Below, one piece after another: positions 50,774-60,226 of a stretch of 64,000 nucleotides of DNA. Position numbers and translations under genes: made by a program. This stretch comes from Streptomyces qaidamensis (lineage in GTDB: Bacteria; Actinomycetota; Actinomycetes; Streptomycetales; Streptomycetaceae), in the NCBI RefSeq assembly GCF_001611795.1, contig NZ_CP015098.1, positions 620,001 through 684,000 on the forward strand, in the 5' to 3' direction. Each line of letters starts with the position of its first letter. Within the stretch, counting starts at the first letter, position 1. The notes under the pieces were generated by a model. The model saw only the letters and a list, made by a program, of their open reading frames with translations, did not search any database and was not told where the DNA came from.

Positions 50774-51427
50774 GTGAAGATCCTCCTGATCGGCGCCACC
50801 GGCATGATCGGCTCCCGCATCACCGCGGAAGCGCTCGGCCGCGGCCACGAAGTCACCGCCGCCACCCGCTCGGGCCGCGCGGACGCTCTGCCGGAGCACC
50901 AGGCGCTGACCGTCCTCGCCCTGGACGCCACCGCGCCGGGCAAGGTCGCCCAGGCAGCCGCCGGACACGACGTCGTCATCTCCGCCGTCTCCCCGCCCCG
51001 CGACGGCTCCGACCCGACCGCCCCGCTGCTGGCGGCGTACAAGTCCCTGGTCGAGGGGCTGCGCACGGCGGGCGCACACCGCCTGCTGGTGGTCGGAGGG
51101 GCGGGCAGCCTGAAGACCGCCTCCGGCCAGGACCGGGTCGACACCCCGGACTTCCCCGCGATGTACAAGGCCGAGTCGCTCGCCCAGCGGGAGGTGCTGC
51201 GCCTGCTGCGCGCCGAGGTGGGCGACGACCTGGACTGGACGTACGTCTCCCCGGCCGACGAGATCGCCCCCGGCGAGCGCACCGGCACCTTCCGCCTCGG
51301 GGGCGACGACCTGCTGATCGCCGAGGACGGCACCAGCTTCATCAGCGCCGAGGACTACGCGGTCGCCCTGGTCGATGAGGCCGAGAAGAGCACGGCGATC
51401 CGTCGCCGTATCACCGTCGCGTACTGA
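50774..51427 (+). CDS. NAD(P)H-binding oxidoreductase, atypical SDR
   Basis: Encodes 217 residues. N-terminal dinucleotide motif KILLIGATGMIGSRITAEAL, and AATRSGRADAL suggests NADP. HRLLVVGGAGSLKTASGQDR and WTYVSPADEIAPGERTG match the NAD(P)-binding, NmrA/SDR_a5-like flavin-reductase group. The start is GTG 50774 with CGGAG upstream. Together with the secreted protein and MarR gene it forms a compact stress-type unit; the substrate is not known. Confidence 0.88.
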   Translation: MKILLIGATGMIGSRITAEALGRGHEVTAATRSGRADALPEHQALTVLALDATAPGKVAQAAAGHDVVISAVSPPRDGSDPTAPLLAAYKSLVEGLRTAGAHRLLVVGGAGSLKTASGQDRVDTPDFPAMYKAESLAQREVLRLLRAEVGDDLDWTYVSPADEIAPGERTGTFRLGGDDLLIAEDGTSFISAEDYAVALVDEAEKSTAIRRRITVAY

Positions 51428-51815
51428 CGGACGTCACTCCAAGGCTTCCGCTTCCCCCCTCGGGCGACCCGCAGTGCCAAGGCGACGCGAGCAAGGCCGC
51501 CGTCCAGCAGGACCTCACCGGAGTCGGGTCGTTCGATTCCGGCCAGGCAGTGCGGCAGGGCGGACTTTCAGGACGTGAACAGGCCGGTCCCCGACAGGAC
51601 GGCTGAGGGGTGTCCTCGGGCGGTCTCCCCGGTGAGGACGGTGATCATCAGGTGCATGCCGTCCACGATCGGGGCGCACGGTGCCCGGCAGGCGCGGCCG
51701 GCCGGCGATCACCGCCCGAGTTGGCGGACCTCCTCAGGCAAGTGCCGGGCCGGAGCGCAGAAGCCCGGGCCCGGCAGCGGGCGGGACGAGGCCGACTCCC
51801 TCAGGGGGCGGTCTG
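51428..51815. other. Intergenic stretch, nothing recognised
   Basis: About 390 bp between the NAD(P)H-binding gene and the stop of the converging GH97 gene. Frames are open on both strands but no motif, repeat or strong terminator was recognised. Confidence 0.45.
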
Positions 51816-53750
51816 TCAGCTCGGCTTGAGGATGATCGCCTGGCCGCCCGCGGGGGCCATGGCCACGTCCAGCGTGGCGGCCGAGGTCACCGTCCGGGTA
51901 CTGACCACGACCGGCGTCTGGTACGGGCTGGTGCCCGGCGTGCCGTCGGCGTAGACGGTGGCGGTGTAACTGACACCGCTGTCCAGGAACGACAGCGGGA
52001 GCGACAGCGTCCGCGCCGTCTCGTTGGTCATCGCCCCCAGGTACCAGGTGCTCCCCCGCCGGCGGGCCACGGCGACGAACTGGCCGATCGATCCGGCCAG
52101 GGTTCGGCTCGCGTCCCAGGTCGTGGGGACGGCGTTGAACCAGGGCAGTCCCGGCCAGTTGGCGGTGTTGGCGTACTTGGACGTCTGCTTGTCATACCAG
52201 AAGAGGAAGTTCAGCGGCTGGTAGTACACCGCGGCCATCGCCATCTGGTGGGCGTTCGTGGTCTTGTTGCGGGACTGGCCGTAGCAGATCGTGTAGTCCA
52301 GCGGGCCGCCGATGTTGCGGGCGAAGGGCAGGGTCACGTTGTGGGTGGCGGTCGGGAACTGCTCGTTGCCCCGGACGCCTTCCATGCTGAGGAAGTTCGG
52401 GTACGTGCGCTCGTAGCCGAACGGGCGGATGTTGTCGTGCATGTCGATCAGCAGCTGGTACTTCGCGGCCGTCTTCGCCCAGCCGGTGATCTGGTTGGTC
52501 ATGGCCTGGGTGCCGTCGAGGACGAAACCCAGCTTGACGCCGGCCACGCCCCAGCTCTTGTAGAGCGCGAACAGGGAGTCCACGTCGCCCAGCGCGGCGC
52601 GGTCCGCGTAGAGGATGACCCCGATGCCCCGGTCGGTGGCATAGGAGATGACCGAAGGAAGATCGATCTCGGGAATCGGCTGCCTGGCGGGCGAGGTGAC
52701 CGGTCCGTACCATCCGCCGTCGTACTCGATGTACTGCAAGCCGCGCGCGACGGCGAAGTCGACGCCCTGGATGCCGGCGGCGGTGGTGAGCTCGCAGCGG
52801 AAGACCTTGCCGGGCTTGATCCACGAGGTGTCGGCGAGGGCGTTGGGCGGGGCCAGGTTGAGCACCAGGTCGGCGTTGTCGACCAGCTCGGCGTGGGTCG
52901 ACCCGATCACCACCGCGCGCCACGGCGTCGCGAACGGCGTGGTGACGGTGGAGGTCGTCGCGACCGGGCCGCTGCCGCGTGCGGTGTGCTCCATCAGGAA
53001 GGCGGACAGGGTGCCCGGCTGCCCGGAGACGGAACTGAGCATCATCCGGGGGAAGTTCACCCGGGAGGACTCGCAGACGCACGCGATGACCCCACCGGGC
53101 AGAGTCGCGGTCAGCGGCAGGTCGGTCAGAGGGCCGTTGTCCGTGCCGGAGGTGCCGGTGACCGGGATGGAACCGGGAGCGAGCGGGATGTAGTCGGCCT
53201 CGTCACGGGCGCTGTAGACCAGCGTCTTGTCCGGGAAGGTGAACGCCGTCAGCTCGTCGGAGATGGTGGCGGTCCCGGCGCCGAGCAGGACGTAGCGGAG
53301 GGCGACGCCGGCGTTGTAGGCGCGGGCCTGGACGCTGAAGCGGGCCCCGGAGACGGTGTCCTGGAGGTTCCAGCGCTGCTCCTGGTAGTGGTCGGTTACG
53401 GTCGAGTTGCGGCCGTAGACCGGATTCCAGGTGGTGTTGATGGTCCAGTGCTGGTTCTGGGTCACCGTCACGTTGCTGCCGAGGGTCGTCCCGTTGCTCA
53501 GCCTGAGTCCGAGGGGCGAGGTGGCGATCACCGTGGTGCCGCTGCGCAGGACGGACCACCGGAGCGCTCCGCCCACCACGGACAAGGTGAGGACCGTCCT
53601 GCCGTCCGGCGAGGTCGCTCGGACGGAGGCGTCCGCGGCATAGGCGGGCCATGTCGCCCCCAGCCCCGCCGCCGCCGTTCCGGCGGTGATGATCACGCCC
53701 TTGAGTATCCCCCTGCGGGAGACGGTCGCCGGGTTCTCGACGGAACCCAT
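51816..53750 (-). CDS. Secreted glycoside hydrolase family 97 enzyme
   Basis: Encodes 644 residues. A Tat leader has SRRGILKGVIITAGTAAAG. The GH97 N-terminal beta-sandwich is followed by a barrel with YIEYDGGWYGP, GVAGVKLGFVLDG, LIDMHDNIRPFGYERTYPN and SMEGVRGNEQ. GH97 cleaves alpha-glucosides or alpha-galactosides using Ca2+. The stretch GVKLGF lacks the Asp found there in retaining alpha-galactosidases and looks closer to the inverting SusB type, but the Glu expected in the HEAVRPTG position is Asp here. The ATG at 53750 has AGGAAGA eight bases upstream; ATG 53786 is possible. Confidence 0.9.
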   Translation of the reverse strand: MGSVENPATVSRRGILKGVIITAGTAAAGLGATWPAYAADASVRATSPDGRTVLTLSVVGGALRWSVLRSGTTVIATSPLGLRLSNGTTLGSNVTVTQNQHWTINTTWNPVYGRNSTVTDHYQEQRWNLQDTVSGARFSVQARAYNAGVALRYVLLGAGTATISDELTAFTFPDKTLVYSARDEADYIPLAPGSIPVTGTSGTDNGPLTDLPLTATLPGGVIACVCESSRVNFPRMMLSSVSGQPGTLSAFLMEHTARGSGPVATTSTVTTPFATPWRAVVIGSTHAELVDNADLVLNLAPPNALADTSWIKPGKVFRCELTTAAGIQGVDFAVARGLQYIEYDGGWYGPVTSPARQPIPEIDLPSVISYATDRGIGVILYADRAALGDVDSLFALYKSWGVAGVKLGFVLDGTQAMTNQITGWAKTAAKYQLLIDMHDNIRPFGYERTYPNFLSMEGVRGNEQFPTATHNVTLPFARNIGGPLDYTICYGQSRNKTTNAHQMAMAAVYYQPLNFLFWYDKQTSKYANTANWPGLPWFNAVPTTWDASRTLAGSIGQFVAVARRRGSTWYLGAMTNETARTLSLPLSFLDSGVSYTATVYADGTPGTSPYQTPVVVSTRTVTSAATLDVAMAPAGGQAIILKPS

Positions 53751-54018
53751 TTCGGGCTCTTCCTGCTCGCCTGCACTACGCATCATGAGTGGGGCCTCTT
53801 CCTTGAGGACCGCATGACAGCGGACCACACATCGAATAGAACCAACCGGTCGTAGACGTTCGAAGGTGTCGGGAAAGCTGTAGGGGTGTCCGAATCGGGC
53901 CGCGCCTTCGTACCCGGCGGGGCCGGCTGCGGCGGGTCGTAACGGGCGACCCCGTGGCGACCCGCTGCCCACCCGTTGCCTGTCACGAATGGCGCCGCAT
54001 CACTTCGGTGTACGGGCA
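53751..54018. other. Upstream region of the GH97 gene
   Basis: About 270 bp between the GH97 start and the terminator of the next gene. It presumably contains the GH97 promoter. No repeat matching the region upstream of the other sugar genes was identified by eye. Confidence 0.4.
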
Positions 54019-54060
54019 GTGCCCCGGCGCCCCCCTTCGATGGCGGGGTCGCCGGGGCAC
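54019..54060 (-). terminator. Hairpin terminator after the GH43 gene
   Basis: GTGCCCCGGCG (54019-54029) pairs with CGCCGGGGCAC (54050-54060), with inner CCCC/GGGG pairing. It starts four bases past the leftward GH43 stop codon. Confidence 0.82.
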
Positions 54061-54064
54061 GCGG

Positions 54065-55570
54065 TCAGGAGAGAGTCCAGGTCTCGCTGTTGACGCTCGC
54101 GCTGCCGCCGAGCTCCTGGTCCACCGCCGCTCCCTGGGTGGTCGAGCCCGCGACTCCGATGTGCAGGCCGCTGCCGATGTTCACCAGCATGTAGTTGCTG
54201 CCGGTGTAGCTGCCGGTCAGGTCGAGGGCCCACTGCTGGTTCGTCCCGCCGTTGCAGGTCCACTGCTGCAACTGGACGCCGGCGGTGGTCGACCGGCTCG
54301 GGACGTCCAGGCACAGGCCGCTCTTCACGCTCTTGAGCGTGAAGATGTTGTCCGCCACCCGGGTGAGGGTCCACTGCTGGTTGGTACCGCCGGTGGACGG
54401 CCACTGGATGATCTTGGCGCCGGTCGCGGTGGAGCCGCTGGCGACGTCCATCAGCATCGAGCTGCCGACGTTCTTCAGCGTGTGGACCCCTTCCGACGGG
54501 ATCCCGCTGCCGGCCGTCCATGTACCCGCGTCCACGTTGAGGGACCAGGTCGGGTACTGACCGAGGTTCACCGTCGTGCCCCGGATGGTGAGCGGCAGCC
54601 AGATCAGCTTCGAGGCGCCCAGGTTGGAGGTGTCCCAGCGGTCGCCCGCGTAGATGTACGTGGTGCCGGAAGTGCCCTGGACCGTGATGATGTTCGCCGT
54701 CTGGCTGCCGTAGGTCTTGGTGCCGGGGGCGGCGAAGTTCCGGAACGCCGACCAGGGGCCGCTCAGCGAGGTGGCGGTGGCGTAGACGTTGTCGTTCAGG
54801 CTCCAGCCGGTCAGGCGGGAGCCGAGGACGTAGTACATCCCGTCGATCTTCACCATGGCGGGCGACTCGACGCTGCCGCTGCTGCCGCTGCTGCCCAGCA
54901 CCGCCACCGCGCTGTCCACGGAGAGGTAGTCGGCGGAGAGCTTGTAGATGCGCAGGCCGTTGTTGCGGTCCTCGCTCAGCAGGTAGCCGGTGCCGTCGGT
55001 GTCCTGGAACAGGCCGATGTCACGGCTGAGGTTGCCCATCGGGCGGAAGCTGCCCCGGTAGGAGTACGGCCCGCACGGGGTGCTGCTCGTGGCCACACCG
55101 ACCCTGGCCTCGGCGTAGTTGGTGCTGTCGATGTGCATGTACATCACGTACGTACCCGTCGACTTGTTGTAGATGACCTTCGGCCGCTCCACGATGCGGC
55201 TGGGGCCCAGATCACCGCTGGCCTGCCGGCTCAGGGCCTGACGCTGGTAGGTCCAGTTCGCCAGATCGGTCGAGGTGTAGCAGGTGATGTCCTCGAACGA
55301 CGTGTCCGCCGACGTCTTTCCGGTCTTGTCCTCGCCGAAGCCGTACCAGGTGTCGCCGACCTTGACGATGCCGAGCCCGTGCAACTGCAGGGCGTTGCCG
55401 TTCTGGTCGGTTCGCGCGGCGCCCGTCGTGAAGGTCACCGTGGCCGCGTGTGCCTGCGTGGCGGGCACGAGCAGGGCGGCAAGGCTGCCGAGCAGGGTCA
55501 GGAGCGTGGCGAGGGTGGTCCGCCATATGGTGCGCGGTGGCGGTGTGCGGTGTGATGTGGTGTCGGACAT
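54065..55570 (-). CDS. Secreted glycoside hydrolase family 43 enzyme with ricin-type lectin domain
   Basis: Encodes 501 residues. Sec signal peptide about 1-42. The five-blade propeller (about 45-340) has GIVKVGDTWYGFGEDKTGK, ERPKVIYNKSTGTYVMYMH and the catalytic-acid region SVESPAMVKIDGMYYVLG, like GH43 subfamily 34/24 galactan-1,3-beta-galactosidases or arabinan enzymes. Residues about 365-500 are a CBM13 beta-trefoil with repeated QQW motifs (TNQQWTLTRV, TNQQWALDLTG) that binds galactose or xylan. It likely trims arabinogalactan or arabinan outside the cell. GAGAGGTGA lies six bases before ATG 55570. Confidence 0.92.
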   Translation of the reverse strand: MSDTTSHRTPPPRTIWRTTLATLLTLLGSLAALLVPATQAHAATVTFTTGAARTDQNGNALQLHGLGIVKVGDTWYGFGEDKTGKTSADTSFEDITCYTSTDLANWTYQRQALSRQASGDLGPSRIVERPKVIYNKSTGTYVMYMHIDSTNYAEARVGVATSSTPCGPYSYRGSFRPMGNLSRDIGLFQDTDGTGYLLSEDRNNGLRIYKLSADYLSVDSAVAVLGSSGSSGSVESPAMVKIDGMYYVLGSRLTGWSLNDNVYATATSLSGPWSAFRNFAAPGTKTYGSQTANIITVQGTSGTTYIYAGDRWDTSNLGASKLIWLPLTIRGTTVNLGQYPTWSLNVDAGTWTAGSGIPSEGVHTLKNVGSSMLMDVASGSTATGAKIIQWPSTGGTNQQWTLTRVADNIFTLKSVKSGLCLDVPSRSTTAGVQLQQWTCNGGTNQQWALDLTGSYTGSNYMLVNIGSGLHIGVAGSTTQGAAVDQELGGSASVNSETWTLS

Positions 55571-55642
55571 GGTGTCACCTCTCCGTCGAGGTTCGGGGAT
55601 GGTGCGGGGGGTGCGGGTCGAGCAGTGGGATCCTGGGGCCGC

Positions 55643-57178
55643 TCAGGGGGCGAGCGGGATGGTGATGGTGTTCCAGGACATCGGCGGCAGCAGGGCGCTC
55701 AGCCGTCCGCCGTCCGTGACGGTGCCGGTCACCGGCTTCGGCGTCACGCGGTCCTGATGCTGGAGTGTGTTGGCGGCGTGGCGGTCGGGGTCGGCCAGGG
55801 CGGTGTGCGTCACCTGGCCGGTGACCGGGTTGAACGCCCGCAGGTCGGCGGTGAGTTCGAGGGGCTTCGTGGTGCCCCGGTTGACGGCGAAGACGGTGAG
55901 CGTCCCGTCCTCCTGCTGGACGGCGGTCGCGTGCAACAGCGGCACCTCGCCGTAGCGGGCGGTGTCGTGGACGGGACTGTCCAGGGCGAGCCGGAGCACC
56001 TGGCCGCGGCCGTGGCGGGCCGCGTCGGCGAAGGGGTGGAAGATGCTCTGGCGCCAGGCCGGGCCGCCGGGCTCGGTCATGATGGGGGCGATGACGTTCA
56101 CGAGCTGTGCGAGGCAGGCCGCGGTGACGCGGTCGCAGTGGCGCAGCAGGGTGATCAGCAGGCTACCGACCACGACGGCGTCGGTGACGGTGTAGACGTC
56201 CTCGAGCTGGCGCGGGGCCACGCTCCAGTCCGGGGTGTCGGTGTTGTTGACCGGCCGGCTCTGGTACCAGACGTTCCACTCGTCGAAGGAGAGGTTGATC
56301 CGCTTGCCTGAGCGGCGCTTGGCCCCGATGTGGTCGGTGGTGGCGACCACCCCGTCGATGAATGCCTCCATGTCGGCGGCCGAGGCGAGGAAGCTGTCGA
56401 CGTCGCCGTCGCTCTCCTCGTAGTAGGCGTGGCAGGAGATGAAGTCGACGAGGTCGTACGTGTGCTCCAGGACCGTAGCCTCCCAGGCGCCGAAGGTCGG
56501 CATGGAGCGGTTGGAGCTTCCGCAGGCGACCAGTTCCAGGCCGGGGTCGATGTCGCGCATGGCCTTGGCGGTGACGGCGGCCAGGCGGCCGTACTCGTCG
56601 GCGCTCTTGTGGCCGAGCTGCCAGGGGCCGTCCATCTCGTTGCCCAGGCACCACAGCCGGATGCCGTGCGGCTTGTCCACGCCGTGCGAGCGGCGCAGCT
56701 CGGAGAAGGCCGTGCCGGCGGGGTGGTTGGTGTACTCCAGGAGGTCGAGTGCCTCCTGCAGGCCGCGGGTGCCGAGGTTGACGGCCTGCATGGGCTCGAC
56801 GTCGGCCTTGGCCGCGAAGCGCATGAACTCGTTCAGCCCGAACCGGTTCGTCTCGACGGTCCGCCAGGCGCCGTCGAGCCGGCGGGGCCGCTGCTCCACC
56901 GGGCCGACTCCGTCTTCCCAGCGGTAGCCGGAGACGAAGTTGCCGCCGGGGTAGCGGACCATGGTGACGCCCAGTTCCCGGACCAGGGCCAGGACGTCGG
57001 TGCGCAGTCCGTCCTCGTCGGCGCTCGGGTGGTCCGGTTCGAAGACGCCGGTGTAGACGCAGCGGCCGAGGTGCTCGACGAAGGATCCGAACAGCCGGGG
57101 ATTCACCTCGCCGACGGTGAAGTTGGGGTCCAGATGGATGGCACCTGCAAGCGGCGGATGGCTGTCGGGGCTGGGCAT
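55643..57178 (-). CDS. Alpha-L-arabinofuranosidase, family GH51
   Basis: Encodes 511 residues, no signal peptide, so intracellular. N-terminal NPRLFGSFVEHLGRCVYTG and MVRYPGGNFVSGYRWEDGVG are GH51 signatures. The acid/base Glu is in LWCLGNEMDGPWQ and the nucleophile Glu in NLSFDEWNVWY. It releases arabinose from imported arabino-oligosaccharides. GGAGTGA precedes ATG 57178. It lies 65 bp downstream of the decayed sugar permease and was surely once transcribed with it. Confidence 0.96.
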   Translation of the reverse strand: MPSPDSHPPLAGAIHLDPNFTVGEVNPRLFGSFVEHLGRCVYTGVFEPDHPSADEDGLRTDVLALVRELGVTMVRYPGGNFVSGYRWEDGVGPVEQRPRRLDGAWRTVETNRFGLNEFMRFAAKADVEPMQAVNLGTRGLQEALDLLEYTNHPAGTAFSELRRSHGVDKPHGIRLWCLGNEMDGPWQLGHKSADEYGRLAAVTAKAMRDIDPGLELVACGSSNRSMPTFGAWEATVLEHTYDLVDFISCHAYYEESDGDVDSFLASAADMEAFIDGVVATTDHIGAKRRSGKRINLSFDEWNVWYQSRPVNNTDTPDWSVAPRQLEDVYTVTDAVVVGSLLITLLRHCDRVTAACLAQLVNVIAPIMTEPGGPAWRQSIFHPFADAARHGRGQVLRLALDSPVHDTARYGEVPLLHATAVQQEDGTLTVFAVNRGTTKPLELTADLRAFNPVTGQVTHTALADPDRHAANTLQHQDRVTPKPVTGTVTDGGRLSALLPPMSWNTITIPLAP

Positions 57179-57243
57179 GGGTCACTCCGGGATGGATCGG
57201 TGCGAGAAGTGGCGTTCTGTACGGCTGGCGGGTGCCGTTGCGG

Positions 57244-57885
57244 TCAGGCCTTGATGCCGGTGCGCGCGACGCCTTCGGCCAGGTATCGCTGCAGGAAGAG
57301 GAAGACGAGCCCCAGCGGCAGGATCGACACGGTGGCGGTGAGGAACAGCTCGTGGATGTTGACGGTCTGATCGGTGGTGAAGGTCGACAGGGCCACCTGC
57401 ACGGTCCAGCTCGACTGGTCCTGGCCGATGACCAGCGGCCACAGGAAGGCGTTCCAGTTGGTGATGAAGGTGATCACCGCGATCGCCGGGAAGAAGCCAC
57501 GGGAGTTGGGGACGACGATCCGCCAGTGCGTGCCCCAGCTGCCGAGACCTTCGGTCCGGGCGGCCAGGGAGCAGACCGGCAGCTGCCCGGCGCTGCCGAG
57601 CACCCCGACGACGAGGGAGTTCCACACGCTGCCCGCCATGGGAACCCCGGGGTCGTTGAACGGTTCGGGGATGTTCTCCCAGAGCGGCTCGGACAGGAAG
57701 AACTCCCAGTTCGTCCCGGTGATGTCGGTGTCGGTGGCCAGGCGGTTGCGGATCAGCAGCAGGTAGAACGGGGCCAGGAAGCAGCGCCGCGACGACGGCG
57801 ACTGTGCAGAGGGCGACGATGCCGGCCCGTCCGCTCACTGCGCGGGGACGGCCGCGGACATGGGCGCCGGAGGCCAGGAAGAGGA
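57244..57885 (-). pseudogene. Decayed sugar ABC permease (MalG-type) fused to a MalF scrap
   Basis: The final 180 or so residues read well as a MalG-type permease: FLAPFYLLLIRNRLATDTD, VPMAGSVWNSLVVGV, ITNWNAFLWPLVI and the C-terminal FLQRYLAEGVARTGIKA. Near 57780-57785 the frame shifts by one base; the first helix (GIVALCTVAVVAAL) continues in another frame. Before it, GFYMILFLAS resembles a mid-segment of the partner MalF permease. So the MalF gene and the MalG start are fused by deletion. The remaining part lacks start signals. Confidence 0.85.
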
Positions 57886-58179
57886 TCATGTAGAAACCCA
57901 GCCGGAGCCGGAGCCGCAGGAGGCGTGGTCACCGGGGATCCACTGCACCGACACGTCGGCCTTGGTGTGCGCCTTCCCGTACCCCGGCGCCGCCTGCTGG
58001 GTGCCCGCCTCGCCGTGCTGGTGGCACCACTGGCTGATCGCCGCCTTACCGCCGGCGAAGCCGCCGCGGCCGGTGTTCCCGCCGCACGCGGCGAGGAATC
58101 CCGCCGCCGTCACGGTGCCGGAGGCGCGCAGGAGGGATCTGCGGCCGAACGATCTGCTGGGGTTCTGCTCAGGGGACAT
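57886..58179 (-). pseudogene. Truncated sugar-binding lipoprotein of the arabino-oligosaccharide importer
   Basis: Starts at ATG 58179 with AGAGGTGA upstream. The leader has GRRSLLRASG and a lipobox LAACGG. Mature homology to family 1 sugar-binding proteins covers ISQWCHQHGEAGTQQAA and HTKADVSVQWIPGD, about 70 residues, then is cut off; the frame ends at 57886 after unrelated Gly/Ser-rich codons that merge into permease sequence. About 350 residues of the binding protein are missing. The operon can no longer make this importer. Confidence 0.87.
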
Positions 58180-58495
58180 GGTCACCTCTGCTGGGAAGGA
58201 CGCGAGTGGGTCCCGGCCCTGAGGGCGAGGCCCCGACCGGCGGGTGATGACGCTGTAGAGGGCCGCGGGGTAGGCCGGTGAGAGCGCGACGCAGGGCCCG
58301 CGGGGTGAGGGCACGCGATCGGAGGGGAAATTCCTGCCGCTGACGGGGTTGCAGCGAGCGGAGCGAGACGCAGGTTATGCGCGCTACACCCCTTCGTCAA
58401 CAAGTCAGAAAAAGTCTTTGCCGGGCAGTTCCAACGGCGTGCACGCCGCGGTTACGATCAGGCGTCCCAGCCCGATCGAGCACAGGACGGCGTCG

Positions 58496-59680
58496 TTGAA
58501 GCGGACGTACCAGGACATTCGCCGGGTCAACCGTTTCGCGGTGATGCGGCATGTCATCGCCTCGGCGCCCGTCATCAGGCGCGACATCGCGGCGGCCACG
58601 GGTCTGTCGGTGGCGACCGCCTCCGACATCGTCAGCGAGTTGCACGAGCTGGGGCTTCTGGCCGAGATCGGACAGCAGGCCTCGGGCGGCGGGCGCCCGC
58701 GGAACCTTCTCGCGCCCGACCCCGAGGGCCCCCGGCTCATCGGCGTCGACATCGCCGAGACCTACGTCCACGTCGAGGTCTTCGATCCCGCTCTGCGGGT
58801 CCTGGCCAGAGCCGAGTACGAACTGCACCCGCACGCCAACTCGCCCGACTACGTCGTGGACCGCATCGTCCGTGGAGTCGACGACGCGATCGCGCAGGCC
58901 AAGGTGGAGCGCGGCAGGATTCTCGGGGTCGGCGTCAGCATTCCCGGCCAGGTACGGCCAAACGGCACGGCCTCGGTCTTCGCCCCGAACTGGCAGTGGA
59001 ACGACGTGCCGCTGCGGGCCCTGCTCACCGATCGGGTCCCCGATGTACCGGTCCTCCTCGACAACCCACTGCGTGCGAGCACCGTCGCCGAACTGTGGTT
59101 CGGTGCCGCCCGCGGCCGCGACAACGTCGCCGTCCTCACCCTGGGAACCGGCGTCGGCGCGGGCCTGGCCGTCCAGGGGGCGCTCTACCGCGGGGCCACG
59201 AACACGGCCGGCGAATGGGGCCACACCAGCCTGGTCATCGACGGCCGCGAGTGCCGCCGCGGATGCGTCGGATGCGTGGAGACCTACGTGGGCGCACCCG
59301 GCATCATGCAGCACCTCGCGGAGACCGACCCCGACAGCCGGCTCCTGTACCCCGACGACCAGACGGCGACCATCAACGCCCTGGCCACCGCCCACGCGGA
59401 CGGCGACCCCGCCGCACAGCAGGTGATCGCCACGACCGGCCGCTACCTCGGCATCGCCATCGCCAACCTGATCAACCTGTGCAACCCCCAGATCATCGTG
59501 CTCACCGGCTGGGTCGCCGACACACTGGGAAACGCCGTCCTGCCGCACGTACGCGCCACCGCCGCCCGCTACGCACTCGCCGAACCCTGGGAAGGCACCG
59601 AGATCAGCCTCTGCCCCATCGACCGGAACCCGGTCAGCCTCGGCGCGGCGACCCTCGTCCTGGAAGGGTTCCTGTCCTGA
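58496..59680 (+). CDS. ROK-family transcriptional repressor
   Basis: Encodes about 394 residues. The N-terminal winged helix reads RRDIAAATGLSVATASDIVS. The sugar-kinase-like domain has IGVDIAETYVHVEVFD, ATP-loop TLGTGVGAGLAV and zinc motif with CRRGCVGCVETYV. Such proteins repress sugar-uptake genes until a sugar binds. TTG 58496 (AGGACGG six bases upstream) gives the usual start KRTYQDIRRVNRF; a GTG at 58439 is possible. It is divergent from the decayed binding-protein gene and should control the GH51/GH43/GH97 genes. The sugar ligand is probably arabinose-related. Confidence 0.92.
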   Translation: MKRTYQDIRRVNRFAVMRHVIASAPVIRRDIAAATGLSVATASDIVSELHELGLLAEIGQQASGGGRPRNLLAPDPEGPRLIGVDIAETYVHVEVFDPALRVLARAEYELHPHANSPDYVVDRIVRGVDDAIAQAKVERGRILGVGVSIPGQVRPNGTASVFAPNWQWNDVPLRALLTDRVPDVPVLLDNPLRASTVAELWFGAARGRDNVAVLTLGTGVGAGLAVQGALYRGATNTAGEWGHTSLVIDGRECRRGCVGCVETYVGAPGIMQHLAETDPDSRLLYPDDQTATINALATAHADGDPAAQQVIATTGRYLGIAIANLINLCNPQIIVLTGWVADTLGNAVLPHVRATAARYALAEPWEGTEISLCPIDRNPVSLGAATLVLEGFLS

Positions 59681-59688
59681 CCTCACAG

Positions 59689-59737
59689 ACGTCCGGCGGG
59701 TCTGCCCACGGCGGCCGTGGGCAAACCCGCCGGACGT
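59689..59737 (+). terminator. Two-tier hairpin terminator after the ROK gene
   Basis: Outer stem ACGTCCGGCGGGT (59689-59701) with its complement at 59725-59737, and an inner stem GCCCACGGC/GCCGTGGGC at 59704-59722. It begins nine bases after the stop codon. Confidence 0.88.
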
Positions 59738-59822
59738 GCCGGACGTCAGCTCTTGCCGAGCAGGCTGGAACTGCTCCGGGTGCTGCCGTCCTGGGCCGAG
59801 CGGGCAAGGCCGTTCCGTCGGA

Positions 59823-60060
59823 TCATCGAGCGGACGACATGAAGATGCCTGCGAGGTGGAGTCCGGCGAGGTAGATGGTGGTGGTCTTCTCGTAGCATCC
59901 GACGTGTTCAGCACGCCGATGAAGGCGGGTGCGTCACCGGCCTGCCCGGCCGTGAGAACGAAGGCCAAGGGCGTCCGGCAGTGGTTGTCGACTGGCAGGT
60001 GGATCTTCGTCGTCAGTCCGCCGCGGGAGCGTCCACCGCGAGCAGCCTGCTCAGCTCGCC
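59823..60060 (-). mobile_element. IS5-type transposase remnant
   Basis: Read leftward: EQAARGGRSRGGLTTKIHLP, then TPLAFVLTAGQAGDAPAF, the usual middle of IS5-family DDE transposases, then a deletion or frame change near 59890 into YEKTTTIYLAGLHLAGIF, the typical C-terminus, ending at stop 59823. Catalytic acidic residues of the missing part are absent, and no terminal inverted repeats or target duplication were found. It lies between the ROK gene and the aldolase gene. Confidence 0.85.
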
Positions 60061-60226
60061 CGCTGCCCGTCCGCTTACGCCAGCCAGGACAGATACGGGG
60101 CGACGGCTACGGTCGCCACCTCGCCGGCTGCCGTGCGCCCAATCCATACGGCCGTCACGCCTTCCTCGGTGGGAACGTGAGCAGATCCGCCTGACTGGCA
60201 TGGCGGGTGACCTTCTTGATTTTTAC

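Noticed and set aside
51681-53855. A 724-codon plus-strand frame
   Set aside because: Antisense to the GH97 gene, which has a Tat leader and family motifs; the plus-strand product matches nothing.
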